This document shows, one piece after another, positions 8,261-17,127 of a stretch of 64,000 nucleotides of DNA. A program made the position numbers and the translations under genes. Position 1 is the stretch's first letter; every line of letters starts with the position of its first letter. The stretch covers positions 1-64,000 of the forward strand of contig NZ_RJUB01000128.1 of assembly GCF_024343615.1 (NCBI RefSeq). The letters run 5' to 3'. The notes beneath the pieces are model-generated. The model ran no database searches and was not told where the DNA came from. It saw only the letters and a list, made by a program, of their open reading frames with translations. This stretch comes from Ferruginibacter sp. HRS2-29 (lineage in GTDB: Bacteria > Bacteroidota > Bacteroidia > Chitinophagales > Chitinophagaceae).

Positions 8261-9457
8261 CCCTTTCTTTCGAGCCTTCCCATATTTTGCAGGATAGACT
8301 GTCTTGTTGTTGGGGATATTATTGTCGCTTAACAGCAGCTGCACACACTCATTCAGGATCTGGTATTTGGTAGCGAGGAAAAGCTGCATCTTATCTGCCG
8401 GGAGTATCAGTTCAAACTGCCCGTTGGTATTGATCTTGCTGTCGAACTGCGGATTGTATTTATTGAAAACCACGATGTCCATCGCGAGATTTTTTGCAAT
8501 GACAGCCGAATTATATTTTCCCGAAATGGTTTGGGTTTCAGCCTGTTCTTTTTCCTGTGCGGTAAGGTTGGAACTGCTTTCGTAAGGATTGCTGCTGCCG
8601 GTGGCATCCAGCGAACCTGTAAATCCTGCCTCCATGCCACCATTGCCCGATTGCGATGTAGTAGTGATGCCGCCGGTTCCTTCCATAATATAATGTGTAG
8701 CAATGAATTTCTTTACATGGTTGCGGCTTTCTTCAGGCAGGTAATACTGCAATGCCCAGAAATCTTTGCTGCCACTTCTTTTCATGGCACTAAATACACG
8801 GCCGGGGCCTCCATTGTAAGCAGCTATCACCAGTAACCAATCGCGGTTCATTTGTTTGTATAAGGTGAGCAGGTAACGGGCGGCGGCATGTGTACTTTTG
8901 TAATAATCCCGGCGCTCGTCGTAAGAGCCATTTACCACCAGTCCATAATTGCGGGCAGTATAGGGCATGAATTGCCATGGGCCGCCAGCGCCCACCCAAC
9001 TGGTAGCACCCGTACTCAGGCCGCTTTCTATCACCGCCAGGTATTTGAGTTCTTTAGGAAGGCCATATTGAGCAAAAATATTGTCGATCAGGTTGAAATA
9101 GGGAGTGCCCCAATCTTTCATTTTCAGCAGGCTCTTCGAATGAACTTTAAGGTAATCCTGCATATAACTTTCCGCATGTGGATTTACCTGGCTGGAGTAG
9201 GGAAGTGTGCTGCTGAAGGTATTGCGGGAAAACAGGTTTTTGAAACCGTACCGCGTCAGCTGGCTGAAATATTGAACCTTATCTTTTTGAGGAGCCCTTT
9301 TGGTTTCCACGATCTCATCGATGATCTCGTCTTCCAGGATATTTTCTTTTCGTAGAGTGTCGTTTAGCGTAGCATTGTTCTTTACCGGGCTTTTGGGCTG
9401 TGCATACGCCAGTGCCGAAACCAGGATGAATGATGATATGATAAGCGATCTTTTCAT
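8258..9457 (-). CDS. Secreted lytic transglycosylase (Slt/MltD type)
   Basis: Lytic transglycosylases cleave the MurNAc-GlcNAc bond of peptidoglycan with formation of anhydroMurNAc. The 399-residue protein has a signal peptide (MKRSLIISSFILVSALAYAQ). Its SLT domain begins near residue 125: YGLPKELKYLAVIESGLS carries catalytic Glu144, followed by GGPWQFMPYTARNYGL and AAYNGGPGRV. No clear LysM repeat is visible in the C-terminal ~45 residues, unlike longer MltD proteins. The gene starts 4 nt after gatA ends, so the two are probably one transcript. Confidence 0.88.
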   Translation of the reverse strand: MKRSLIISSFILVSALAYAQPKSPVKNNATLNDTLRKENILEDEIIDEIVETKRAPQKDKVQYFSQLTRYGFKNLFSRNTFSSTLPYSSQVNPHAESYMQDYLKVHSKSLLKMKDWGTPYFNLIDNIFAQYGLPKELKYLAVIESGLSTGATSWVGAGGPWQFMPYTARNYGLVVNGSYDERRDYYKSTHAAARYLLTLYKQMNRDWLLVIAAYNGGPGRVFSAMKRSGSKDFWALQYYLPEESRNHVKKFIATHYIMEGTGGITTTSQSGNGGMEAGFTGSLDATGSSNPYESSSNLTAQEKEQAETQTISGKYNSAVIAKNLAMDIVVFNKYNPQFDSKINTNGQFELILPADKMQLFLATKYQILNECVQLLLSDNNIPNNKTVYPAKYGKARKKG

Positions 9458-9461
9458 TTAT

Positions 9462-10907
9462 CTAAAGAGCCCGAACGGGCTTGTATTGCTGCATCAGCCT
9501 GTCGGCAATGTGGAGCAAAGGTAGTTCTTCTTGTTTATTTGTCATAACCTGCAGTCCGAAGGGCATGTTATTGCTGTGTGAAAACAACGGCAGCGAAATA
9601 CCCGGAATGCCGGTAAGGTTGGCAAAAACGGTAAATATATCCGCCAGGTACATCTCTACCGGATCTTTGTCGTGCTGGCCGATGCTCATGGCTGTAGAAG
9701 GAACCGTGGGCATCAGGATGGCATCATATCCTTCAAATATCTCTGTGATTTTTTCTGTAAGCAACCGCCTGATCTTCTGTGCTTTACTGTAATACGCATC
9801 ATAATACCCCGTACTCAGCACAAAAGTGCCCAGCATGATCCTGCGTTTTACTTCCATACCAAACCCTTCGGAACGGTTATTCCTGTAAAAAGCATCCAGG
9901 TCTTCAGTAGCTTTTTCGCTGCGATGGCCATACCGCACACCATCGTAGCGGCTGAGGTTGCTGCTGGCTTCGGCTGTAGTAAGTACATAATACGCCGGAA
10001 CGATATAATCCAGCCATTCAAAATCAAGCCTTGTCACCGTATTGCCTTCAGTTTCCAGTTTTTCAGCCAATGCATTGATATTATCCCTGATCTCCGGATC
10101 AAGCGAAGGATGGTCCATTACCTGGCTAAAAAGACAATAACGTAAAGGTGTTGGTTCCGGGTTTTCAAAAGCCGGTAAAGGCCCCGTTTTATCCATGGTA
10201 CTGTCCATCTTATCCGGCTGGCTCATGATCTGCAGCAGCAACGCTACATCGGGAACGTGGGTGCCAAAAATACCGATCTGGTCGAACGAAGAAGCATATG
10301 CCAGCAATCCGTAGCGGGAGATGCGGCCATAGCCAGGTTTGAGCCCTATGATGCCGCAGAAATCTGCGGGCTGCCGCACGGATCCACCGGTATCACTGCC
10401 GAGGCTGAGCATGCACATGCCTGCCTGTACCGCCACTGCACTTCCACCACTTGATCCGCCCGGCACTTTGGTTTCGTCGAGTGCATTCAGCACTTTTCCG
10501 TAAGAAGAATTTTCATTGGTGCTACCCATGGCAAATTCATCGCAATTGCAATTGCCGATGATGATGGCATCTTCATTCAGCAGGTATTGCAGGGCACTGG
10601 CCGTATATAAAGAATTGAACCCTTTCAGTATCGCGGAAGCCGCGGTAACACTGTGATCCTTGTAACAGATCACATCTTTGATAGCGATCACCACGCCATG
10701 CAGTTTTTTCAATGGTTCCCCTGCATTTCTCTTTGCATCCAGCTCCGCAGCTTTTGCCAGCGCTTCTTTTTCATACACTTCCACAAAAGCATTCAGGTGT
10801 GCTTTTTCTTTTATTCTGGAAAGGAAATGATTGACCGCCTGAAGGCAGGAAGTGGTGCCAGACTTGAGTTGATGGTGATAGTCAGTAATGGAGTTAAAAA
10901 CGAACAT
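9462..10907 (-). CDS. gatA: Aspartyl/glutamyl-tRNA amidotransferase subunit A
   Basis: GatA is the amidase subunit that releases ammonia from glutamine to convert Glu-tRNA(Gln) or Asp-tRNA(Asn) to the amide form. The amidase-signature Ser-cisSer-Lys residues are in VIAIKDVICY (Lys), SLGSDTGGSVRQPA and PGGSSGGSAVA. I start at the ATG at 10907, three codons inside a TTG, giving MFVFNSITDYHH and 481 residues. gatB and gatC are not in the window. The transglycosylase gene follows directly. A 32-bp perfect inverted repeat lies between gatA and tatA. Confidence 0.93.
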   Translation of the reverse strand: MFVFNSITDYHHQLKSGTTSCLQAVNHFLSRIKEKAHLNAFVEVYEKEALAKAAELDAKRNAGEPLKKLHGVVIAIKDVICYKDHSVTAASAILKGFNSLYTASALQYLLNEDAIIIGNCNCDEFAMGSTNENSSYGKVLNALDETKVPGGSSGGSAVAVQAGMCMLSLGSDTGGSVRQPADFCGIIGLKPGYGRISRYGLLAYASSFDQIGIFGTHVPDVALLLQIMSQPDKMDSTMDKTGPLPAFENPEPTPLRYCLFSQVMDHPSLDPEIRDNINALAEKLETEGNTVTRLDFEWLDYIVPAYYVLTTAEASSNLSRYDGVRYGHRSEKATEDLDAFYRNNRSEGFGMEVKRRIMLGTFVLSTGYYDAYYSKAQKIRRLLTEKITEIFEGYDAILMPTVPSTAMSIGQHDKDPVEMYLADIFTVFANLTGIPGISLPLFSHSNNMPFGLQVMTNKQEELPLLHIADRLMQQYKPVRAL

Positions 10908-10923
10908 GTAGGACAATTATAAA

Positions 10924-11004
10924 TTACGAATTACAAATTACGAATTACGAATGGAAGGTTTATGATTTCGCCTCCATTCGTAATTCGTAATTTGTAATTC
11001 GTAA
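10924..11004. repeat. AATTCGT-family inverted repeat, 32-bp perfect arms
   Basis: Arms 10924-10955 and 10973-11004 pair without mismatch over 32 bp around a 17-nt loop. The arms are ATTACGA heptamers. The structure lies in the spacer between tatA and gatA, both on the minus strand. Confidence 0.92.
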
Positions 11005-11083
11005 CTGAAATGTATAAATAAGCCGAAGTATTCAACCCTTTCCGGACTGTATACTTCGGCTGAAATTTTTTAAAACGAAATCC

Positions 11084-11335
11084 TTAGCGGGCTACGTTGT
11101 CTGCTGCAGGTGGTGTAGTGGGGGCAGAAGGCCTTGAGTCTTTCTCTTTCATGCCTTCTTCGATCTCGTTCTTAACGTTGCCTTTGGCATCGTTGAACTC
11201 ACGCATACCGCGACCGATACCTCTCATCAGTTCAGGGATTTTTTTACCTCCGAACAGGAGCAGTACCACCAGTACGATCAATATCCACTCGCTGCCGCCC
11301 GGCATTGAGATCAGGAAGATTGAATTTAATGTCAT
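11084..11335 (-). CDS. tatA: Sec-independent protein translocase TatA
   Basis: TatA oligomerises to form the protein-conducting element of the twin-arginine translocase in the inner membrane. The 83-residue product has a short N-terminal membrane helix ([16 protein letters not shown], ~15-30), the FGGKKIPEL hinge and an amphipathic helix ending MREFNDA, then a charged, proline-rich tail. tatC is not nearby. The gene appears to be transcribed alone. Confidence 0.93.
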   Translation of the reverse strand: MTLNSIFLISMPGGSEWILIVLVVLLLFGGKKIPELMRGIGRGMREFNDAKGNVKNEIEEGMKEKDSRPSAPTTPPAADNVAR

Positions 11336-11436
11336 AATTTAAAATTGAGGCTGTAAAGATAAAGCTTTTTGCGGATAATGAATTTTGGACAGAAATATCC
11401 TGATCGTTTAACTAGGTTTTAACGGATGCCGAAAAT

Positions 11437-11952
11437 TTACTGCTTTATCAAAGTGAAATTTTCCGGTAAGGTAACGCCAGGCAAAGTTGGAGGGAAGATC
11501 ATTCCTTCGCTGCTGTACACTGTGCAAAGCAGTTGGGGTATAGCACCGGCAACATAAATAACATCAATATGTTGTGATTTTTTCTTAAGAGGATCCGCCA
11601 GCATGCCATCAAGAGTATCAGGTTTAGGATGGTGCCAGTCTAACCATATAAATAGCGATCCTTTTTTTGTCTGCCCCACCTGATTGAAGACAGGCAAATA
11701 ATCATCTATAACCACACCATTTTTGATATATTTATGGCTGCCCATGAGTATGTCCTCTGTTATCTGGCTTTTTGATAAGTAATGAACTTTTTTTAGCTGA
11801 AAAATAATGGTTTCGGTAGAAGTTGACCACTGCCAGGTTCCTACATATTTATCTAATTCAGGGTTGTACCGCTCAGAGCCAGGTGGAGGTATTTGACTAT
11901 AAGAGGAGTAGACTGATAGAACAAAACAAAATATAAATAATATAGGTTTCAT
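11437..11952 (-). CDS. Small secreted protein of unknown function, partner gene of the JAMM lipoprotein
   Basis: The 171-residue protein starts with a clear signal peptide (MKPILFIFCFVLSVYSSYSQ, cleavage after ~20). The mature part begins PPPGSERYNPELDKYVGTWQW and continues with beta-strand-like alternation (TIIFQLKKVHYL), a pattern I associate with DUF6705-like lipocalin-sized secreted proteins of Bacteroidota, though I cannot confirm that. It starts 9 nt after the stop of the lipoprotein gene, so the pair is almost certainly co-transcribed and may work together in the envelope. Confidence 0.7.
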   Translation of the reverse strand: MKPILFIFCFVLSVYSSYSQIPPPGSERYNPELDKYVGTWQWSTSTETIIFQLKKVHYLSKSQITEDILMGSHKYIKNGVVIDDYLPVFNQVGQTKKGSLFIWLDWHHPKPDTLDGMLADPLKKKSQHIDVIYVAGAIPQLLCTVYSSEGMIFPPTLPGVTLPENFTLIKQ

Positions 11953-11961
11953 TTTTTTAGT

Positions 11962-13590
11962 TTAAAAGCATGTAAGTGAAATTATTGTAGTTTTTGGTAG
12001 ACTAAGTTGTGTGAACTGAGTAAAATTCTGATCGCTTTTCAATACTTTGATTCCACAGTCAATAGATTTTAAAAACTGAAGAAAATTCTTCTCTGTATCG
12101 GCAGCATTTGTATTATGATTAATATTAGCCCTTTTAAAATCTAATTCAAATTCTGTATTATTTTCTGATTGATTATAAAAATCATATCTATTAGCAAACG
12201 TATAAAATTTATTAATATCATCGATTACCATAAAATACGCATCCCCTTTCCAGTTCAGTACGCCAATCGAAAAAGTCGTAAAATCGGCAATGGGCTGGTT
12301 GCCAACTCTAAGTGTCAATGCCTGATATAGTGCAATGATATCACTTGGCGAAAAGATGGGGAGCATTTTGTCGTTAAAATCCGGGTGCGTGTGTATATAC
12401 CCCAGGCAATTCGTCGTCAGGTTAAAATTAATTTCAGGAATTTTTGTATTTGAAATCAGGGGGCCCTGATAATATAAAGGTGCTTGATTAGAATAAAATC
12501 CAAAGCCCACTTCTCTTTTTAAAGCAGGATCGCTGCTGTTCATTTGTGTCCATAAAAGCTGCAGGGTTTCAGTACCTTCCTTAAAAGGCAATATTTTTTC
12601 GCAGGGTGTTTTATTAACAGGGGGCTCATCTGGGATAAAACCGATCCCTCCGCCCGGCGGCGGGCATGTGCCTGGTACTGGGCAGGGATAATTATGGGGA
12701 GGGGAGCTACCTCCGCCACCTCCGGGACCATTGCCCGGTGAGCCCCCTTCGCCACCACCAGTATTTCCGCCACCTGTACCGCCCCCATCTTCAAAAGTAC
12801 AACTGGTATAGTGATCAGTTGTACGGTAACACGTAGGATATCCACATAGATCGCATCCATCCCAATCGCTGCATTGGGGATAAGCGGGAGTGCCGCAATA
12901 TTCACCAAAAACTGTTACCGTAGAACAAACTGAAGGTGTGTTTAAAGAAGCGTTGGTGCTGTCGGAAATCGAAGGCCCTAAGACCAATCTACGGGTTTTG
13001 CGATGTACAGTGTCGTTACTGAATAATCTCTGATCTGTTATAATAAATTCATTTGTGCCAAATACAGATTGATTGAGCAGCATGATATTCATTGCAAATG
13101 CAGAAGCTGAATACACATTTGTTCCCAGTTCGAAAGGATATGCTTTATAATCCTGTGCCAGGCTGTAGCTTAACGCTATACCTGTTGAAAGATTGGCCAG
13201 CAGGTATCCATTGACATAATTCGAATCTGCCAGAACCAATGGTATATAAGCCAATGTATCGTCGTCACCAGTAAGATTTCCTGCAAAACTTTGTATATCC
13301 GTATGTATCGTTTTAAAAATGGCTTTGTCCCAATGCGGATAACCATTTTTTTCTGAAAAATCATTCACGAACTCCTTTTTATCGTTCCTTCGGCGCATTT
13401 CATTGGCTACATTTATTACTGATCCATTTGTGCCTGGAACTATATTAAAGAATAGCGCAGAACGATTTTGTAAAGAAGCTGCCTCATTTGAAAGAGAGTC
13501 ATTTTTTTTACAAGAAGTTAAAGAAAAGGTAGCAATAATAATTGCCATGGCAATCATTAGTTTCCCTTTTGGGGACGGGAAAAAGCTCAT
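11962..13590 (-). CDS. Surface lipoprotein with a JAMM/JAB-type metalloprotease signature
   Basis: The N-terminus is a lipoprotein signal with lipobox LTSC (Cys27). Residues 30-220 resemble nothing I know. Residues 222-264 hold seven Cys (222, 232, 240, 246, 249, 254, 264). Residues 269-315 form a Gly/Pro-rich linker. The C-terminal domain carries GYIHTHPDF followed by FSPSDI, that is His400-x-His402 and Ser414-x-x-Asp417, with Glu360 (REVGFGFY) upstream. This is the arrangement of JAMM metalloproteases (E...HxH...SxxD), with an 11-residue rather than 7-residue gap before the Ser. JAMM enzymes cut isopeptide or peptide bonds; an extracellular lipid-anchored form is unusual. Activity is inferred. 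Confidence 0.7.
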   Translation of the reverse strand: MSFFPSPKGKLMIAMAIIIATFSLTSCKKNDSLSNEAASLQNRSALFFNIVPGTNGSVINVANEMRRRNDKKEFVNDFSEKNGYPHWDKAIFKTIHTDIQSFAGNLTGDDDTLAYIPLVLADSNYVNGYLLANLSTGIALSYSLAQDYKAYPFELGTNVYSASAFAMNIMLLNQSVFGTNEFIITDQRLFSNDTVHRKTRRLVLGPSISDSTNASLNTPSVCSTVTVFGEYCGTPAYPQCSDWDGCDLCGYPTCYRTTDHYTSCTFEDGGGTGGGNTGGGEGGSPGNGPGGGGGSSPPHNYPCPVPGTCPPPGGGIGFIPDEPPVNKTPCEKILPFKEGTETLQLLWTQMNSSDPALKREVGFGFYSNQAPLYYQGPLISNTKIPEINFNLTTNCLGYIHTHPDFNDKMLPIFSPSDIIALYQALTLRVGNQPIADFTTFSIGVLNWKGDAYFMVIDDINKFYTFANRYDFYNQSENNTEFELDFKRANINHNTNAADTEKNFLQFLKSIDCGIKVLKSDQNFTQFTQLSLPKTTIISLTCF

Positions 13591-13654
13591 ACGTTCAGTT
13601 AGGGTACAAATAAAGCACTAAGGTATAGGAAATATCGTTACCCTGATCTAATAA

Positions 13655-13786
13655 TCACCTCAATGATCTTCCGCATTTTGCCCTGCCGTTGGCAGCTTCA
13701 TACGGGGTAATGCTCCTGGCACAGGAACTGAATACGAATGCTGTGATAACAAGGATGAATAAGCCCAAAGAGATACTTCTTTTCAT
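13655..13786 (-). CDS. 43-residue lipoprotein
   Basis: A short frame encodes a hydrophobic N-terminus (MKRSISLGLFILVITAF) followed by a lipobox FSSC (Cys22) and a 21-residue mature peptide ARSITPYEAANGRAKCGRSLR. The lipobox is convincing, and the mature tail (SITPYEAANG.AKCGR) matches a small lipoprotein I recall from Chitinophagaceae and Flavobacteriia, of unknown function. It stands alone between the JAMM lipoprotein and rplS. Alternative: a chance frame, but signal, lipobox and stop fit too well for that. Confidence 0.75.
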   Translation of the reverse strand: MKRSISLGLFILVITAFVFSSCARSITPYEAANGRAKCGRSLR

Positions 13787-13912
13787 AATGAAATGATTAG
13801 GTGGTTAGAGGTTTAGCAATAAATAAAAAGAAGTAGAGGTCTTGTCAGAAGCGTCAGTTAGGTTGGAGGTAAAAATAATAAAAGCTTTGATAAAAGCAAA
13901 TATTACGGGCAC

Positions 13913-13947
13913 AAAAAAAGTGAGCGGCCATGGGCTACTCACTTTTT
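13913..13947 (-). terminator. Intrinsic terminator of rplS
   Basis: On the minus strand GTGAG...CTCAC flanked by A and T runs forms the hairpin; the arms AAAAAGTGAG and CTCACTTTTT enclose the centre TAGCCCATGGCCG. It lies 20 nt after the rplS stop. Confidence 0.85.
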
Positions 13948-13967
13948 TATATAATTTCTTTAACGAA

Positions 13968-14348
13968 TTATGCTTTGTCTTTCTTGGTTTTTGTACCAAC
14001 AGCCATACGTTTTTCCTTGATACGTGCGCTCTTACCGCTCCTTTCACGCAGGAAGTACAGTTTAGCACGACGAACACGGCCAACTTTGTTCAGCACGATG
14101 CTTTCGATGTTAGGCGAGAAGATAGGGAACAAACGTTCAACACCTACACCATCGCTCATTTTACGTACTGTAAATGAAGCGGTAGCGCCAGTACCCTGAC
14201 GTTTGATCACATCGCCTTTGAAGCTCTGGATACGTTCTTTGGTACCTTCTACGATTTTATAATTCACGGTAACGTTGTCACCTGCTTTGAATGTCGGAAG
14301 CGTTGGAACTGTTGTCAACTGCTCATGAACAAAATTAATTGCGTTCAT
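13968..14348 (-). CDS. rplS: 50S ribosomal protein L19
   Basis: L19 sits at the interface of the two ribosomal subunits. The 126-residue product has the family landmarks [41 protein letters not shown] and [18 protein letters not shown], with a lysine-rich tail. It stands apart from rpsP and trmD, which often accompany it elsewhere. A -7 element lies 23 nt upstream and a terminator follows. Confidence 0.97.
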   Translation of the reverse strand: MNAINFVHEQLTTVPTLPTFKAGDNVTVNYKIVEGTKERIQSFKGDVIKRQGTGATASFTVRKMSDGVGVERLFPIFSPNIESIVLNKVGRVRRAKLYFLRERSGKSARIKEKRMAVGTKTKKDKA

Positions 14349-14370
14349 ATCTATTTTTTTTAACGGACGG

Positions 14371-14378
14371 CAAAGGTA
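14371..14378 (-). promoter_or_regulatory. -7 element of rplS
   Basis: On the minus strand this is TACCTTTG, fitting TAnnTTTG, 22 nt before the rplS ATG. Confidence 0.5.
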
Positions 14379-14517
14379 AGGGATAATTGATAATTAATAA
14401 TGGATAATTAATAATTTTTTTTATCAGCCACTTCTCTTTTCTATCTCTTTTTTTAATATTTGAAAATCAACGATTTGACTTACGGCCTCTGGTTTATTTG
14501 CAATCTGCAATTGAAAG

Positions 14518-14550
14518 AATTCGTAATTCGTAATTGGTAATTCGTAATTA
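14518..14550 (-). repeat. AATTCGT-family single arm at the rny stop codon
   Basis: Minus strand: the TAA stop of rny (14548-14550) opens the arm TAATTACGAATTACC, followed by two more ATTACGA units. No facing arm of this family is present. The far side of the spacer (14381-14412) instead carries TGGATAA-like sequence. Confidence 0.75.
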
Positions 14551-16113
14551 TCGGGCGATGTTAATCGCACGTTTCTCCCTGATCACTGTTACTTTGATCT
14601 GGCCCGGGAAAGTCATTTCCGTCTGGATCTTCTGTGCGATCTCGAAGCTCAATTTATCGCTGTCGGAATCCGTCACTTTTTCTGCTTCTACGATCACCCT
14701 CAGTTCACGGCCGGCCTGGATAGCGTAAGCTTTTTCCACGCCATTATAAGCCATGGCCATATTTTCCAGGTCTTTGATACGCTGGATATATTGCTGCATG
14801 ATCTCCCTCCTGGCACCTGGCCTTGCACCGCTGATGGCATCGCAAGCCTGGATGATAGGGGATATCACATATTGCATTTCCATTTCATCGTGGTGAGCGC
14901 CGATGGCGTTTACCACCGCAGGGTTTTCACCATATTTTTCAGCCAGCTTTGCACCCAAAAGCGCATGGCTCAATTCTGTTTCTTCATCCGGAACTTTACC
15001 GATATCGTGTAACAAACCGGCACGTTTCGCCAGTTTGGGGTTCATCCCCAGTTCTGCCGCCATGATACCACAGAGGTTGGCGGTTTCGCGACTGTGCATC
15101 AAGAGGTTCTGTCCGTACGATGAACGGAAACGCATACGTCCCACCATCCTTACAAGTTCCTTGTGCAGGCCATGAACCCCTAGTTCTATTACGGTACGTT
15201 CGCCGATCTCCATTACCTGGTCGTCGAGCTGGCGTTTTGTTTTCTCCACCACTTCCTCGATACGTGCCGGGTGAATACGGCCATCGGATACCAGGCGCTG
15301 CAGCGACAAGCGGGCAACTTCCCTGCGCAACGGATCGAAAGAAGACAATACGATCGCTTCCGGGGTATCATCTACTATGAGATCAACACCGGTGGCCGCT
15401 TCAATGGCACGGATATTACGACCTTCACGGCCGATGATGGAACCTTTTATCTCATCGCTTTCCAGATTGAAAACGGTAATGGAATTTTCGATAGCAGTTT
15501 CAGCAGCAGTACGTTGTATCGTCTGGATAACGATCTTACGGGCTTCTTTGGAAGCTTTTTGTTTTGCTTCTTCAATGATCTCCTGCTGTAACACCAATGC
15601 CTTGGAATGAGCTTCCTGTTTCAGGCTTTCGATCAGCTGGGTTTTGGCATCTTCGGCAGATAATCCGGCCACTTTTTCCAGGCGGCGGATATGTTCTTCC
15701 TGGTGTTTTTCCAGTTCGGTCCTTTTTATGCTTACTACCTCTATCTGTTTGTTCAGGTTTTCTTTGATAGCATCATTTTCCTTCAATTGCTTTTCAAGAT
15801 TACCTTCTTTCGAATTGAGGCTCTGCTCTTTCTGCTTGATACGGTTTTCACTTTCCACTACTTTCTGGGTACGTTGCAAAACTTCCCTTTCGTGGTCAGC
15901 TTTCAACTGTACGAACCTTTCCTTAGCTTCCAGTTCCCTTTCTTTTTTATAAGTATCAGCTTTGAGCTGGCTTTCGGCGATGATTTTCTGTGCCTGTATT
16001 TCGGCTTCCTGTAACTGTTTTTCTGTGTTTTTGGCAAAAATGATCTTACCCAGGATGACGCCCACAACAAGGGCAGCTACACCTATGATGATGTAAATTA
16101 TAGTAGAGTCCAT
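14548..16113 (-). CDS. rny: Ribonuclease Y
   Basis: RNase Y is a membrane-anchored endoribonuclease that starts mRNA decay. The 521-residue product shows the standard order. An N-terminal membrane helix ([18 protein letters not shown]) leads into a long coiled coil (~30-190, Q/E/K-rich). A KH domain ([19 protein letters not shown]) and an HD domain with [12 protein letters not shown] and the downstream IGAHHDEME follow. It lies downstream of zapA on the same strand, separated by a 367-nt spacer with repeated TGTGAAC motifs. Confidence 0.96.
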   Translation of the reverse strand: MDSTIIYIIIGVAALVVGVILGKIIFAKNTEKQLQEAEIQAQKIIAESQLKADTYKKERELEAKERFVQLKADHEREVLQRTQKVVESENRIKQKEQSLNSKEGNLEKQLKENDAIKENLNKQIEVVSIKRTELEKHQEEHIRRLEKVAGLSAEDAKTQLIESLKQEAHSKALVLQQEIIEEAKQKASKEARKIVIQTIQRTAAETAIENSITVFNLESDEIKGSIIGREGRNIRAIEAATGVDLIVDDTPEAIVLSSFDPLRREVARLSLQRLVSDGRIHPARIEEVVEKTKRQLDDQVMEIGERTVIELGVHGLHKELVRMVGRMRFRSSYGQNLLMHSRETANLCGIMAAELGMNPKLAKRAGLLHDIGKVPDEETELSHALLGAKLAEKYGENPAVVNAIGAHHDEMEMQYVISPIIQACDAISGARPGARREIMQQYIQRIKDLENMAMAYNGVEKAYAIQAGRELRVIVEAEKVTDSDSDKLSFEIAQKIQTEMTFPGQIKVTVIREKRAINIAR

Positions 16114-16293
16114 TGATTATTAAGGTTTTAATCTGATTCACAATATTGTATAAAATTTCTGCTCCCGGTTCATTCCGAATGGGCAGTCAGGTGGCGAAGA
16201 TAAACAATTAGGTGATAATTTGTTAATAAACGGGAAGAAATGCGGGACAGAAAGGAAGAAGGGGCCTGTTGTACAAAAATAAGTGAAATGACC

Positions 16294-16438
16294 TGTGAAC
16301 TTTTTGATGTGAACTTTTTTTGTGAACTCACTATAAAAAAAATCTCACAGAATGTTAACTAGTTAACTTTGTGAACTTTTGGGCAAAAAAAAGGGTTTTA
16401 CGTGTGAACTTTGCGGGTTTGTGAACTTTTATGTGAAC
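16294..16438. repeat. Seven TGTGAAC motifs in the rny-zapA spacer
   Basis: TGTGAACT occurs at 16294, 16308, 16321, 16370, 16403, 16420 and 16432, all in the same orientation, each with a T-rich follower; GTTAACTAGTTAAC lies among them. The 16114-16480 spacer has no gene. The first two copies are 14 nt apart and the third follows after 13. Possible binding-site array or degenerate heptamer repeat. Confidence 0.75.
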
Positions 16439-16480
16439 TTGTTATACCGGTTCAACGCCAGGTCATTAGTCATTTTGTAT

Positions 16481-16765
16481 TCAAATGACTGAATTCAGCT
16501 GATCTTCCAGCTTCCTCAATCCGTTAAGCATTTCCTTTTGTTCAACTGTAGTGTTATTATCAGCGACAGCCTGTGTTGCGTACCAGATGATGACCATGGC
16601 GATATAATCCTGCATATCCTTGCCCGCGAATTGTGTTTTGAACTCAATGATCTTGTCATTGATGATCTTCACTGTCTTGCGGATCACTTCCTCATCTTTC
16701 GGGAGCGTCTTTATCCGGTAAGTGCGGTCGGCGATCAATATGTTTACAGGGATCATTTCTTCCAT
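16481..16765 (-). CDS. zapA: Cell division protein ZapA
   Basis: ZapA binds FtsZ and promotes bundling at the division ring. The 94-residue product has the ZapA pattern: an N-terminal strand IPVNILIADRTYRIK followed by EEVIRKTVKIINDKI and a C-terminal coiled-coil helix (YIAMVIIWYATQAVADN...LRKLEDQLNSV). It begins 4 nt after the upstream coiled-coil gene ends. The order pheT, coiled-coil, zapA, rny suggests one transcription unit through zapA at least. Confidence 0.88.
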   Translation of the reverse strand: MEEMIPVNILIADRTYRIKTLPKDEEVIRKTVKIINDKIIEFKTQFAGKDMQDYIAMVIIWYATQAVADNNTTVEQKEMLNGLRKLEDQLNSVI

Positions 16766-16769
16766 GACA

Positions 16770-17057
16770 TTATTGGCTTAAAAGAGCGATGCTCTTGTCG
16801 ATGTTTTTAATGTATTGCGTCAGTTTCAGCTCGAGTTCCTTTTTTTCTGCAGGCTCAAGGCTTTGCAGCGAAGCTTTCAGCACCTGGTTCTGCTGGTGCA
16901 GATCGGCCAGTTCTGTTTCATGCTCTTTCTTTTCCTGCTGCAAGGCAAGAATAAGCTGCCTGGACCTCTCCTGCTCTTTTTGCAACGCCTCGTACTGCTT
17001 CAGCAGCTGTTGCAACTTGGTGGTGATACGGGCAATATGTTGGTTAATGTCTGACAT
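16770..17057 (-). CDS. Coiled-coil protein between pheT and zapA
   Basis: From ATG 17057 (MSDINQHIARI) the product has 95 residues and is nearly all coiled coil (LQQLLKQYEALQKEQERSRQ, then long Q/E/K/L heptads) ending in a short helix. An in-frame ATG 24 nt upstream lies inside the hairpin 17076-17119 and is unlikely to be used. The position directly before zapA suggests a division-ring partner of ZapA, in the manner of ZapB, but that is inference from context and shape only. Confidence 0.75.
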   Translation of the reverse strand: MSDINQHIARITTKLQQLLKQYEALQKEQERSRQLILALQQEKKEHETELADLHQQNQVLKASLQSLEPAEKKELELKLTQYIKNIDKSIALLSQ

Positions 17058-17075
17058 ATTATTACGAGTTGTCAA

Positions 17076-17119
17076 CTGCATAGAGTTGACAACTCCCGCG
17101 AGTTGTCAACTCTATGCAG
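17076..17119. repeat. Perfect 20-bp hairpin in the pheT-coiled-coil spacer
   Basis: Arms 17076-17095 and 17100-17119 pair without mismatch around a CCGC loop. A further copy of GAGTTGTCAACT lies just outside at 17066-17077. The hairpin begins 9 nt after the pheT stop and could trim or attenuate the transcript before zapA. There is no T run, so it is not a standard terminator. AGTTGTC also recurs in the dnaX upstream region. Confidence 0.9.
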
Positions 17120-17127
17120 CGGACTGT

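Noticed and set aside
12540..12908. A 122-residue minus-strand frame
   Set aside because: Out-of-frame shadow within the JAMM lipoprotein gene over its glycine-rich linker.
16114..16480. 6S RNA near zapA
   Set aside because: 6S RNA neighbours zapA in some proteobacteria, but I could not find its large central-bubble hairpin in this spacer.
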